Part shown: in pieces, positions 1-11,255 of the stretch
How positions within the stretch are numbered: the stretch's first letter is position 1
How the letters are laid out: the number at the start of each line of letters is the position of its first letter
NCBI RefSeq assembly: GCF_023898315.1
Contig: NC_064621.1
Span: 125,277,521 to 125,341,520, forward strand
Length of the DNA stretch: 64,000 bases
Direction of reading: 5' to 3'
From: Schistocerca nitens
Taxonomy: Eukaryota; Arthropoda; Insecta; Orthoptera; Acrididae
Notes under the pieces: generated by a model
What the model saw: only the letters and a program-made list of their open reading frames with translations
Told to the model about the DNA's origin: nothing
The model's database searches: none
Made by a program: the position numbers and the translations under genes

Positions 1-2
1 AT

Positions 3-1583
3 ATAGAGGGTTTATACAAGGGCGATGTACTTGAGGACAATATTATGGAAATGGAAGAGGATGTAGATGAAGATGAAATGGGAGATAAGATACTGCGTGA
101 AGAGTTTGACAGAGCACTGAAAGACCTGAGTCGAAACAAGGCCCCGGGAGTAGACAACATCCCATTAGAACTACTGATGGCCTTGGGAGAGCCAGTCATG
201 ACAAAACTCTACCATCTGGTGAGCAAGATGTATGAGACAGGCGAAATACCCACAGACTTCAAGAAGAATATAATAATTCCAATCCCAAAGAAAGCAGGTG
301 TTGACAGATGTGAAAATTACCGAACTATCAGTTTAATAAGTCACAGCTGCAAAATATTAACACGAATTCTTTACAGACGAATAGAAAAACTGGTAGAAGC
401 GGACCTCGGGGAAGATCAGTTTGGATTCCGTAGAAATGTTGGAACACGTGAGGCAATACTAACCTTACGACTTATCTTAGAAGAAAGATTAAGAAAAGGC
501 AAACCTACGTTTCTAGCATTTGTAGACTTACAGAAAGCCTTTGACAACGTTAACTGGAATACCCTCTTTCAAATTCTGAAGGTGGCAGGGGTAAAATACA
601 AGGAGCGAAAGGCTAATTACAATTTGTACAGAAACCAGATGGCAGTTATGAGAGTCGAGGGGCATTAAAGGGAAGCAGTGGTTGGGAAAGGAGTGAGACA
701 GGGTTGTAGCCTCTCCCCGATGTTATTCAATCTGTATATTGAGCAAGCAGTAAAGGAAACAAAAGAAAAATTCGGAGTAGGTATTAAAATTCATGGAGGA
801 GAAGTAAAAACTTTGAGGTTCGCCGATGACATTGTAATTCTGTCAGAGACAGCAAAGGACTTGGAAGAGCAGTTGAACGGAATGGACAGTGTCTTGAAAG
901 GAGGATATAAGATGAACATCAACAAAAGCAAAACGAGGATAATGGAATGTAGTCATATTAAATCGGGTGATGCTGAGGGGATTAGATTAGGAAATGAGAC
1001 AGTTAAAGTACTAAAGGAGTTTTGCTATTTAGGGAGTAAATTAACTGATGATGGTCGAAGTAGAGAGGATATAAAATGTAGACTGGCAATGGCAAGGAAA
1101 TCGTTTCTGAAGAAGAGAAATTTGTTAACATCTAGTATAGATTTAAGTGTCAGGAAGTCGTTTCTGAAAGTATTTGTATGGAGTGTAGGCATGTATGGAA
1201 GTGAAACATGGACGATAACCAGTTTTGACAAGAAGAGAATAGAAGCTTTCGAAATGTGGTGCTACAGAAGAATGCTGAAGATAAGGTGGGTAGATCACGT
1301 AACTAATGAGGAGGTATTGAATAGGACTGGGGAGAAGAGAAGTTTGTGGCACAACTTGACTAGAAGAAGGGATCGGTTGGTAGGACATGTTTTGAGGCAT
1401 CAATGGGTCACAAATTTAGCATTGGAGGGCAACGTGGAGGGTAAAAATCGTAGAGGGAGACCAAGAGATCAATACACTAAGCAGATTCAGAAGGATGTAG
1501 GTTGCAGTAGGTACTGGGAGATGAAGAAGCTTGCACAGGATAGAGTAGCATGGAGAGCTGCATCAAACCAGTCTCAGGACTGA
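3..1583 (+). pseudogene. RTE-like LINE reverse transcriptase, one internal stop
   Basis: Reverse transcriptase of a non-LTR element. It copies element RNA into nicked target DNA. Visible in order: NKAPGVDNIP, the FRRN block, FVDLQKAFDNV, GVRQGCSLSP, and the catalytic FADDIVIL. The C-terminal domain contains YGSETWT and WCYRRMLKIRW, which are characteristic of the RTE/BovB group. The endonuclease lies off the window. A TAA at 666-668 interrupts the frame. The reading frame is the same on both sides, so this is a nonsense change and not a frameshift. Otherwise the 300-codon second half is clean and reaches the family-typical WRAASNQ ending. Inactive copy, probably recently decayed. Confidence 0.85.
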
Positions 1584-1604
1584 AGACCACAACAACAACA
1601 ACAG
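3..1604 (+). mobile_element. RTE-like LINE, 3' part (runs off window start)
   Basis: The frame is already open at the first bases, so the element begins before the window. It ends after the ORF stop with a short ACA-repeat tail at about 1588-1604, typical of RTE-group LINEs, which end in short tandem repeats. The protein relationship is described in the next entry. A second member of the same family lies on the reverse strand at 34342-36398. No target duplication can be tested because the 5' flank is missing. Confidence 0.85.
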
Positions 1605-2930
1605 ATTTTTATCGTAAAGTACACTAAATCACATATGAACATTCAATTTTTTACGCCTTTTAGGCACAAAGGGCCATCAAATACACCTAACCCAAGACAT
1701 TTTATGACCACGCTAAATTGCTATAAATGTAAATGAAATGCCACAACATTATTAAAGTGATGTTGTTCTTTGTAACGTGCAGATATGCAGTTATTGATGT
1801 GGAAATCATGTTCTAAGAAAATGCTGGATCACAACAATAAATGACCTTAATGATTCAACCAACCCATTATGCTGCCTCAGCTGAAATATACGCCTATTAT
1901 CCAGCCCTCAACCATATCGTTTACGTTCGGACCCTCAATAATCAAGCCTTAAACAAAATGGTACTAAATATCGACGTCACAACATACCGAAAATAATGAC
2001 GAATCAAGTGATTATAGCAGCCACAGCGGTAAATCATTACGAACAAATGACGAAGTGATGACACTACATTCCTCACAGTAGTTGAAAAGAAAGATACAAC
2101 TCGTTGTGGATACACATGAGTAGTCTTCTGCGGAGAACAAACACACAATAATTTCTGCTGATGTGGCCTCCAGCCAGGCAATGCCACGTACTTTGGCATA
2201 GGAAAACATAAGAGGTTTCCTGTAATCACGTGTCTGGTAACTTTTGTAAAACCTGTAAGGTTGTTACCAATAAATTTTGCCACTTCTGGGCTTGTTATTT
2301 GACGTATATAATTTATTACACAAGTTTTACTATACAACTGGAGATCATTCACATTAAAAAGTCAACCCAAGTGTGTAGGTGTAGCTATACATGTGAGAAG
2401 TCGACTGCAAGCGAACGTTATCCTCCACGTACTATAACTTTATAGAACTCCTGAATCAGGTAGCTCTATTAATGTAGAGTTCTATTGTAGTTTAGTGAGG
2501 TAGAATAGTGCATCAATCCCCACGCACTTTACCGGTTCTGTAAGAAGATGAACATTATTCCTCCGGGCTGTAGGGACAAGTCATAGGCACAAAGGGAATT
2601 CCTGGGGTGGGTGAAGGGGTGCGTGGGTTGGAAGGACTGATTTGTGACTCCATCAGTTCAGCTACCATTTGATCGGAAGCCTTTTGGGGTGCGATGGTTC
2701 AATCAGTGCTACATATTTGTTGCGACTTGATAGGGCAAGTGCTGAGTAGGATATTAGTACTCTGTGCCAGTTTCTTGCAGGTGGTGTCAACTACATGGTA
2801 CTTTGTCATACAAGTCGTGGAATTTACCACTAAAATATCCAGTTACGTTATTTTCGTCGCAGTTTCATTTAAAGTAATATACTATGACGCCATTAATTTG
2901 TACACAGCAGAAATAGCAATGTGCTGAAAG
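1605..2930. other. No gene recognised
   Basis: AT-rich sequence with only short, unrelated reading frames and no recognisable protein motif. The stretch next to 2933 may be leader or LTR of the gypsy relic that follows, but no repeat pair supports that. Confidence 0.5.
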
Positions 2931-2932
2931 CA

Positions 2933-4440
2933 ATGGAAAGTTCACCAGTGGTTAGAGGTACAAATTATGCGGAGGCCACAGCGCCCAATTCAAATGTTAT
3001 TGTAGATGGAGGTATACAGGAAGTTATGTGCTCCAGCAGTGTGAATGTATAAAATAGTGAGCAGGCAGTAGATCCTGTATGAGATGTTGTCTTGGGTAAT
3101 GATGCTGATACAGCACAAGGCTGCAGAATTTGTTATTAATGCATGTGGAGACACTCAGTCCAGTAATGATAGAGAATCTACCAATGAGGATGAACGAGCA
3201 GTAGCTGTGGGTAAAGTTTTTATTGTGCAGAAGGGAGCAGCAGGTGTTGATATTGTGATTCAAACTGTGAGGGATTCTGTTGATTAAAGTAAGTTTATGT
3301 CTGTTGCTAATAGTATGAGTGAAGAAGCTCAGCATACACATTTTTTTAAGGAAGCATGGGAGAATAAAGCAGAGAGTGATTTTGATTCTGATGATTGGAT
3401 AGCCAGAGCAAAATGGTTTCAGAAGTGTGCACCTGATGATTGGGAGACTAGCAAGCATGATTATGCCAGACAAATCAGGGATTTATGTAGGGAAAGTGAG
3501 GAATTGAAGCACACTTACATTTCACAGTGTATAATGATGAACAACAGATAGCCATCCATGAGCAGCTAAATAATGAATGGGTGGGGAAAGATGAGTGTGA
3601 TTATGATGCTGGTGACTGGGTTGATTTTGTAAAGTGGCACCTGCAGTTGATACCAGAGACCTGGGAGGAAGAAAAATATAGCTTTCCTAAAAAGCTAGGT
3701 GTGTTGAGAGTGGGAAACTCTGGAATTAAAGAGTCCTTTGATTAAATATTTTCAGGGGATAAGGATACTGAATCTTTTAGTGAAGAGCAGGTGTGCACCA
3801 TGAATAAAGATTACGTACAAGAGACAGAGGAGGACTTGTTGACCAAAACAGAATTGAAGCATGATTTTATTGAAGAGGTGCAGCCGATAATAACTGTTGG
3901 TGTGTCGGGGTCTGTGAAACTGTTTTGGTGAATACTGGAATTTCTGTCTCTGGGTTAGCAGAGAGCTTTTATGATAATATTAGTAACAGGGAGGCAGTGT
4001 AATTTCCAGTCACAGGGGTGAAAATAAAAAAAATGCTATAGTAAACTAGTGAGAAATGTGGTAGTTTAAGTATGAATCTGATGTTAGGGATTCATTTCCT
4101 GAGTAAATATGAGTCATATGTAGATTGTAAGGACCTTATGGTGGAACTGAATACTTTTGAGAGAAGGAAAAGGTTAAATTAAAAAATGCACTCAATGATG
4201 CAGAACCGGTGGCTAGTTTGAATGTAGCACAATGATGGATGGATGAGATCAAGGTTAAGAAAGAGATAAGGAGTAAATTAAGTGGTACAAAGGGGATTTC
4301 TGAAGATGAGAAGGCAAAATTATATCAATTATTGAATAAAAACAAAGATGGGTTTTCTGAAAACCAGGGAAGGTGATTTTGAGTATTCACTCAAAGTGAA
4401 TGCACATGAACCCATGAAGGTCAGGTAATACCCTATAACA
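2933..4440 (+). pseudogene. Decayed Ty3/gypsy-like gag, protease and RT start
   Basis: Remnant of an LTR retrotransposon. The gag-like part (about 2933-3745, several stops, one frameshift near 3530) carries two tandem copies of a Trp-rich acidic module at about 3350-3475 and 3560-3690, with the pattern W..K.E.D(F/Y)D..DW.....W.....P..WE..K. After a further break comes an aspartic-protease-like block near 3930-4010. The expected catalytic Asp-Thr-Gly reads NTG here, so the catalytic Asp is lost. Next is the start of an RT domain (4290-4440: a LYQLLNKNKDGFSE block, as seen before RT in gypsy pol). RT catalytic blocks are absent. The order gag-protease-RT supports Ty3/gypsy, but the clade is not certain. 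Confidence 0.6.
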
Positions 4441-5113
4441 CTAGCAGAGATCAGAGATCCTCTAATTTATCATGTGTATGCTAGCTAAGGTGTCTTTTTT
4501 TTTTTTTTTTTTTTTTTTTGGCAAGGGATTCCATGCTGTATACTATTTACATATGTGTTTAGTTTTAAGAATTTTCTGGATGAGCTTGTGGTTTTCATGT
4601 TTATCTTGGCAAAAATATAGTAGTACCTGAAGTTGTGGAACATCCAGTTGACACAGCTAATTCTCTCATAATGATTAGTGATATGGGCTACAACTATTGT
4701 AGTCACTGTACAGCACTTATATGTACATGATAGGATGTGAATGTGAGAGAGGAACATTGAGTGGCATTTTCCTTATAGTTTATAATGACACGAATACTGA
4801 TTCAATTTTTCTGAGTGGTGATTGTGATTTGGTCACACACCAAATTTTTTTAGTGTGTGGGGATGGAGATAGTTCAGCATGGGATTGACTGATGAGAATA
4901 TGGAATTGAATGGTATACATATAACATATTTTTGTAGTCATTGAAGAAATGTTTAGATTTGGGTGGATATATAATTTGTTTTTATTTTATTTTTATGTTT
5001 AGGATTAGTTAGTTTCAGGGGAATATAGGGTGATTTGTGGATTATATCGTGCCATGGGGTATTTTATTCATTTTGTAGTGCTGTAATTTTCATTGGTCAG
5101 TGAGCAGCAGTTA
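4441..5113. other. AT-rich stretch with 25-T run, no gene
   Basis: Contains a run of 25 T at 4495-4519. The run may be the poly(A) of a reverse-strand insertion or mark where the gypsy relic is truncated. I see no protein motif in the remaining 600 bases up to the transposon at 5116. Confidence 0.5.
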
Positions 5114-5115
5114 TA

Positions 5116-6467
5116 CAAGGTGATTCAAAAAGAATACCACAACTTTAAAAATGTGTATTTAATGAAAGAAACATAACCTTCTGTTATACATCATTACAAA
5201 GAGTATTTAAAAAGGTTTTTTTTCACTCAAAAACAAGTTCAGAGATGTTCAATATGGCCCCCTCCAGACAATCAAGCAATATCAACCCGATACTACAACT
5301 CATTCCACACTCTCTGTAGCATATCAGGCGTAACAGTTTGGATAGCTGCTGTTATTTCTCGTTTCAAATCATCAATGGTGGCTGGGAGAGGTGGCCGAAA
5401 CACCATATCCTTAACATACCCCCATAAGAAAAAATCGCAGGGGTAAGATCAGGGCTTCTTGGAGGCCAGTGATGAAGTGGTCTGTCACGGGCTGCCTGGC
5501 GGCCGATCCATCGCCTCGGGTAGTTGATGTTCAGGTAGTTACGGACAGATAAGTGCCAATGTGGTGGCGCTCCATCCTGCTGAAATATGAATTGTTGTGC
5601 GTCTTGTTCGAGCTGAGGGAACAGCCAATTCTCTAACATCTCCAGATACTGTAGTCCAGTTACAGTAGCACCTTCGAAGAAAAAGGGACCAAAAACTTTA
5701 TTGGCTGAAATGGCACAGAAAACGTTCACCTTAGGCGAGTCACGTTCATACTGAGTTGTTTCCCGCGGATTCTCAGTGCCCCATATACAGACATTGTGAC
5801 GGTTGACTTTCCCGTTAGTGTGGAAAGTTGCTTCATCACTAAACACAATCTTTGAAACGAAAGATTCATCTGTTTCCATTTGAGCAAGGATAAAATCACA
5901 GAAATCGATTCTTTTAATCTTATCAGCTGCAGACAGTGCTTGAACCAATTTCAGACGATAAGGTTTCATAACTAACCTTTTTCGTAGGACTCACCATACA
6001 GTTGATTGTGGAATTTGCAGCTCTCTGCTAGCTCTGCGAGTCAATTTTCCTGGGCTGCGAACAAATGCTTGCTGGATGCGTGCTACATTTTCATCACTCG
6101 TTCTCGGCCGTCCAGAACTTATTCCTTTGCACAAACACCCATTCTCTGTAAACTGTTTATACCAACGTTTAATACACCACCTATCAGGAGGTTTAACACC
6201 ATACTTCGTTCGAAATGCACGCTGAACAACTGTCGTCGATTCACTTCTGCCATAGTCGATAACACAAAAAGCTTTCTGTTGAGCGGTCGCCATCTTAGCA
6301 TCAACTGACGCTGACGCCTAGTCAACAGCGCCTCAAGCGAACAAATGTACAACTAAATGAAACTTTATAGCTCCCTTAATTCGCCGACAGATAGTGCTTA
6401 GCTCTGACTTTTGTGGTTGCAGAGTTTTAAATTCCTAAAGTTGTGGTATTCTTTTTGAATCACCCTG
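5116..6467 (-). mobile_element. Tc1/mariner-type transposon with TIRs and TA duplication
   Basis: Ends are inverted repeats: the left end and the reverse complement of the right end agree over about 30 bases (GTGATTCAAAAAGAATACCA core), starting CAAGGTG and CAGGGTG. TA dinucleotides flank it at 5114-5115 and 6468-6469, the classic target duplication of this superfamily. It is 1352 bp long with a transposase on the reverse strand. It sits in AT-rich DNA downstream of the gypsy relic. Confidence 0.9.
5239..6293 (-). pseudogene. Transposase (Tc1/mariner superfamily), inactivated
   Basis: Cut-and-paste transposase that would bind its own TIRs and catalyse excision and insertion at TA. The start ATG at 6293 opens a helix-turn-helix N-terminus (MATAQQKAFCVIDYGRSES, then a GRPRTSDE linker). 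A TGA at 5991-5993 interrupts the frame just after the DNA-binding part. The catalytic domain shows FSDEATFH (first Asp), FQQDGAPPH (second Asp) and SPDLTP. A one-base deletion right after SPDLTP shifts the frame at the third acidic residue. Shifted reading recovers a CDFFLWG block and a HIEHL ending, with two more stops. Same family as the transposase at 44100-45141. Confidence 0.88.
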
Positions 6468-6469
6468 TA

Positions 6470-8265
6470 TTATTGTTTGGGTTAAAGCTACAGACAGGGT
6501 TTTTGAGTACTATTCTGGTCACATATTTTCAAGTTACGCTTTGCTTAGAGAAACCTTGTCTCATTGTTGTACAGTTGCAACGATTTGGGCCATTTCTGTT
6601 CCCGAATGGAACAAATTGTTGCAATTAAAGAAAAGTCTGTAGCCATCATATATTTCTTGGTAACACTACCATCTGTATGTTTGTGTCAGGTTTCGCCCTG
6701 AAATTTCGCTTTAACTGTGCCAAGTTCGAATAGCAGAAGGGGTGGGTTTACATCCGACCAATTCTTGGTACCCGGACACCTTTGCTGATACGAAATTGAC
6801 TGGGTGAATTTTGTTTGTTCCTGTTAGAATCGAGTTAGCTGACTGGCAGGAGAACTTGAGAAACGGAGCCTGAGATCTGAGCTGCAACACTGATGCAGGT
6901 CAGAGGCACACGACAGAAAACAACAAAAGGTGTAGTGCTTGCTGTATGTGCTGTGTAATTTCTACTAAGAAATATAGTGCAATGAAATAAAAAGACTGAT
7001 AAAAAAGAACAATATTTAGAGCACTTTAAGAAAACTTGCAGGTGCACCTTCGGTTCGTTTATGTTTTGTTACTTACAACCTTTGGACAATCATATCATCA
7101 TCACGGAAATGCTGATGCATAAACGTATTTAGAGAAGGTTTACTTAAGTTATGGTAGGTATAAGCTGCGAAATAAGATAATGTAGGGACTTGTTCATTTC
7201 GCTTTTTCTGCTATGATATGTAGAGTTTATTTCTGTGTATCATTTCGTTTCTGAGGGCGCAGACTGGGTTTGGTGCTACTTGCGCCACCATGCACTACGT
7301 TTATCGAGTAGCAAGTGGGGGTAATTGTGAGCGTAGAAGCTGTGGCGGGAGATTAGAATGCAGTTTTCCGCCACAGAGCACGTGGCTGACGGTTGCTGCG
7401 GGGCCATCGCGAGGGGCTGGCGATTACGCGGCCTTGGGAAAACCCGAGCGAGCGGAAGCTTGGCAGGGGAGCATATGGCCGTGTTTGCGCCCTTGGAGGA
7501 ATTTATATGCCAGAGAAAAACTGATAAAAACAGAACTAACAGTGACAAGGATGTGCGAGTTGGCACTCATGGACAGAAAAATATTTAAAGCTAAATTATC
7601 TAGACGCGCCACAAAAATGTATAATAGTTTAAAAGTCATAGTTTTCTTAAAAATTGTAAATTTATGAAAATTCAGAAGCTAATATCTCGGCAATTAATAT
7701 GAACAAAGTGTTTACAGATGGAGCTAGTAGAGCTGCATCGAGTAGTCATAGCCGATTTAGCAGAATTGTACCATTTTTGATTGAGCGGTCGGAATATGGG
7801 ATTCGACTGAGAGAAACTGTGTTTTTGGTAATAAATAAATTTAAAGAGACGGAACTAGCAGCAGAATTCTAAGGTTTAAAGAGGTACGTGTGTAATTATG
7901 TATTTTTATTTGTTTATATATGTTTAGTATCAACGTTCTGGGAAAAGCAAAATCACGCCACAAGAACATTTTTTGTCAAGAAACGGTGGTAGATACAAAT
8001 AATCGGACATCGTAATTTTTTTGTCAAACATTGAGTTAGGCAGTCGTTTCGAGGCTGCATAGGGCGGCCATCTTTGAGGACACTGAGCGACGCTAAGAAC
8101 CGGACATGCCGCGCATCTGGGGATAATACTGGGTTGGTAGATATGATCGGGGAGAAGTATGTATGTAGCGACGTTCAAAAACGATCAAGTTGAGCGCAAT
8201 ATAGTGGTTTCGGACAGCAGACAACAGTGTATTTAGTGAACTGTGAGCAGACTGTCGAGTGCCAT
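6470..8265. other. No gene recognised; GC-rich patch
   Basis: Mostly AT-rich, with a GC-rich patch at about 7270-7500 that happens to hold an open frame of 125 codons (7290-7667). Its translation has no recognisable domain and its composition follows the base bias, so I do not call it a gene. The patch, with a TTTATATGCC box near 7500, could be an LTR or promoter piece of an old retroelement. This is unproven. Confidence 0.4.
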
Positions 8266-8277
8266 GATCGCGACATA

Positions 8278-8679
8278 TGGTTCAAATGGCTCTGAGCACT
8301 ATGGGACAACATCTGAGGTCATCAGTCCCCTAGAACTTAGCCGGCCGAAGTGGCCGTGCGGTTAAAGGCGCTGCAGTCTGGAACCGCAAGACCGCTACGG
8401 TCGCAGGTTCGAATCCTGCCTCGGGCATGGATGTTTGTGATGTCCTTAGGTTAGTTAGGTTTAACTAGTTCTAAGTTCTAGGGGACTAATGACCTCAGCA
8501 GTTGAGTCCCATAGTGCTCAGAGCCATTTTTGAACCCCTAGAACTTAGAACTACTTAAACCTAACTAACCGAAGGACATCACACACATCCATGCCCCAGG
8601 CAGGATTCGAACCTGCGACCGCAGCGGTCGGGCGGTTCCGGACTGAAGCGCCTAGAACTGCTCGGCCACAATAGCTGGC
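8278..8679 (-). mobile_element. Class II tRNA-derived SINE (reverse), interrupted
   Basis: Reverse-strand SINE in two parts, 8278-8340 and 8549-8679. Flanking 12-bp duplications (GATCGCGACATA at 8266-8277; GATCGTGACATA at 8680-8691, one mismatch) frame the whole. The tRNA-like B box reads as GGTTCGAATCC on the reverse strand. The interruption is a second SINE in the opposite orientation. Confidence 0.9.
8341..8534 (+). mobile_element. Class II tRNA-derived SINE inserted in a SINE
   Basis: Full SINE starting CCGGCC, with an A-box-like TGGCCGTGCGG, a variable-arm hairpin GACCG-CTA-CGGTC and a B box GGTTCGAATCC, then a tail ending AGAGCCATTTTTGAA. It is bounded by perfect 14-bp duplications CCCCTAGAACTTAG at 8327-8340 and 8535-8548. 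These lie inside the older reverse SINE, so this is the younger insertion. The long variable arm indicates a tRNA-Ser or tRNA-Leu ancestor. Confidence 0.93.
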
Positions 8680-8691
8680 GATCGTGACATA

Positions 8692-9089
8692 GGAATGTTA
8701 TATTGAAGTGTTGTAGCATCAGTTATTAACAGCTGCCCTTATGCAAAAGCCCCTCAGACTGCATTTTAAGTGTTTAGTCAATATTTTGAAGACTTCCGTG
8801 GAAAAACAGAAATAAACTACTTGTTCAAACTATAAATCAACGTGACTGACTCTAATATTTTTTTAAATTTCACCGTAATACCTTCCTGCATTGTTTCTTT
8901 TCCTTGTATTTTTATTTCAGCTTGAAAATTGAGTTTACGGCAGGTGTGAGCTGGCACCCTATGACTAAAAACGTAGACAGACATTGAGACCAGCCACATC
9001 TCTGGGCTACACAGTTAAGCTGAATGTTGACTGTAACAAATGTATATATTTTCATGCCATAGCACATGCGGCCTCGAAACTAACTATAC
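8692..9089. other. No gene recognised
   Basis: About 400 AT-rich bases between the nested SINEs and the LTR candidate. No coding or structural signal seen. Confidence 0.5.
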
Positions 9090-9093
9090 AAAT

Positions 9094-9790
9094 TGTAAGT
9101 AGGCTGTTTAGGTTCTTATATTGGTAACGCCACCGTCACGCTCTGTATGAAAATCGCTGGCTGTGCTGTGCGCAGTCTGTGGCTGGGTGGCATTGTTGGA
9201 ATTCGCTATTGTAGTGCTGGGCAGTTGGCTGTTAACAGCGCGTAGCGTTGCGCAGTTGGAGATGAGCCGCCAGCAGTAGTGGATGTGGGGAGTGAGATGG
9301 CGGAGTTTTGAGAGCGGATGATCTGGACAATCAGTAAATTTGTAAGACTAGATGTCATGAACTGATATATATATAATATCACTTTTGAACAATATTAAGG
9401 TAAATACATTGTTTGTTCTCTGTCAAAATCTTTCATTTGCTAACTATGCCTATCAGTAGTTAGTGACTTCAGTAGTTTGAATCTTTTATTTAACTGGCAG
9501 TAGTGGCGCTCGCTGTATTGCAGTAGCTTGAGTAACGAAGATTTTTGTGAGGTAAGTGATTCATGAAAGGTATAGTTTAATGTTAGTCATGGCCAAACTT
9601 TTGTAGGGATTATTGAAAGTCAAATTGCGTTGCGCTAAAAATATTGTGTGTCATTTTAGTGTTGATCAGAATAGGTAAAGAGCGAAATGCGAAATGTCTG
9701 TCATTCAGTTCTGCTCAGCTGTTTGAAAATCAAATAACGTAGGGGCTCACCAGCACAGTAATTCATTAATTTTTCTAAGGGGACGTTACA
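9094..9790. mobile_element. Solo LTR candidate
   Basis: A 697-bp block begins TGTAAG and ends GTTACA, the TG...CA ends of an LTR. It is flanked by the same 4 bases, AAAT, at 9090-9093 and 9791-9794. A TATA-like run (ATATATATATAAT near 9365-9380) lies inside. No gag or pol follows on either side, so it would be a solo LTR left by recombination. The call rests on ends, duplication and length. The family is not identified. Confidence 0.6.
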
Positions 9791-9800
9791 AAATCTACAG

Positions 9801-10006
9801 CCGGCCGGGATGGCCGAGCGGTTCTAGGCGCTACAGTCGGGAACCGCGCGACCGCTACGGTCGCAGGTTCGAATCCTGCCTCAGGCATGGATGTGTGTGA
9901 TGTCCTTGGAGTAGTTAGGTTCAACTAGCTCTAAGTTCTAGGGGACTGATGACCTCAGAAGTTAAGTCCCATTGTGCTCAGAGCCATTTGAACCATTTTT
10001 TTGAAC
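9801..10006 (+). mobile_element. Class II tRNA-derived SINE
   Basis: Same family as 8341-8534: CCGGCCGGGATGGCCGAGCGG head, variable-arm hairpin, B box GGTTCGAATCC, tail AGAGCCATTTGAACCA followed by T-rich bases. Perfect 10-bp duplications AAATCTACAG lie at 9791-9800 and 10007-10016. The left duplication starts at the first base after the LTR candidate. Confidence 0.93.
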
Positions 10007-10223
10007 AAATCTACAGTGCGTAATGCCCAGTTACGTCGTACTACATATACTTAATTGTTCTGCTTCATCATTCTCACGCCTTTATTATACTTTCTTTTTT
10101 TTTCCTGAAATTTGAAACTTGGTAGTTGGCTCACATACTGAGTGATTCCATTCCCAAACTGTGGGTAATCTTGAAAATGTTTCAGCTATTATATTCTCAT
10201 CCCTTCAATGTATTGTATTTCAT

Positions 10224-10297
10224 AGTCAGATTCTTGAGGAAACCAAACACATCTCATCGTAGTCAGATTCTTGAGGAAACCAAACACACCTCATCAG
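10224..10297. repeat. 37-bp tandem duplication
   Basis: Two head-to-tail copies (10224-10260 and 10261-10297) starting AGTCAGATTCTTGAGG, identical in most positions. No coding role seen. Confidence 0.85.
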
Positions 10298-10344
10298 TCA
10301 CTGGTTGTAACTGCTAATTATTCATTAGAAAAGTGCGGCCTGAC

Positions 10345-11040
10345 GATTGGTCTAAAATACTGCTCTGTTTCCTGCTAAGAGGTACCTAAGCCATTTAAAT
10401 CTCCAGACCTCAGCTAATGCTTCCTTTTCTGTAACAGAATAATTTCTTTCACGCTTATTTATAATTCGGCTAGCACAAGCTACGTCGCAAACCCCACCAT
10501 AATCGCATTGATAACGCAAATGTCTCGGTGAAACTGGCATTATACGTTAGAGGTGCTTGTAATGGATTTTCTTTGATTTTATCAAACACTAATTTCTCGT
10601 CCTCACTCTAGCGCCAATGGGAATGTTGTTTCAATATACGAGCGATCAAAGGATGCACTACGTGGTCTTCTGACAGAAATCATGGCTAGAAATTATTTTA
10701 AACTTTTTTTTTTGTTCTCAGGGTTTGAGGATTTAGCGATAGCGTCTAATCGTTGTGGCTCAAGTCTAATTCGTTTAGCACCCACAATATGTCCCTGAAG
10801 TTGTACATCCTTCTTACCAAATGAAGATTTGGCCAGCTTTATAGTGAGCCCTTTTTGTTTAAACTTGTAAAAAACTTCTAAAAACTGTTTGTGTTCAACC
10901 AATGTCTATGGAATAATGACAAAGCCATCGATATATATTACAATCTTTCGTACTAGTTCACTGCTGAAAGCGAGATCTCGTGTCCTGGTGAAAGTAGGTA
11001 TTCTGAGCGGGTTCTCGAACAGCCTGAGTCACTGATGACG
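10345..11040 (-). pseudogene. Ty3/gypsy-like RT-RNase H fragment
   Basis: Reverse-strand pol remnant. Reading from 11040 downwards: a YIDG block where YIDD is expected at the RT active site (second Asp lost), then VEHKQFLEVF and a GHIVGAKRI block (RT palm and thumb). After frameshifts follows a RNase H/tether block with NYSVTEKEALAEVW and FKWLRYLL, diagnostic of gypsy-type pol. Stops and shifts make it non-functional. No integrase or LTR adjoins it, so it is an isolated old fragment. Confidence 0.8.
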
Positions 11041-11091
11041 TTATTGATGAGATCACTGATGAGTCATGGGATTTCCCACGTCCTCCCACCT

Positions 11092-11105
11092 CCCCCCCCC
11101 CCCCC
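11092..11105. repeat. Poly(C) run
   Basis: Fourteen consecutive C, just before the truncated CR1/L2-like LINE fragment. Confidence 0.9.
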
Positions 11106-11255
11106 ACTAACACACGCCAAGTTTTCTACGTATGAAATGACTGGAAATTCAAATAAAGTATTGAAATACATTTGGCTTGATATTAAAAAATAGGCCGGTT
11201 GCATTAGTGCGTTTACTATGCAGGCAGGGCGGGAAATCCAAGACGACGCATTTTC

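Noticed and set aside
1942-2352. 136-codon reverse-strand frame
   Set aside because: No recognisable similarity, in AT-rich sequence with overlapping frames on both strands.
7290-7667. 125-codon frame in a GC-rich patch
   Set aside because: No domain, composition explained by GC content, no splice or transcript evidence visible; more likely LTR or promoter-like sequence.
8341-8430. tRNA-Ser/Leu gene
   Set aside because: The tRNA-like part is the head of a SINE with target duplications and a standard tail; it lacks a closed acceptor stem.
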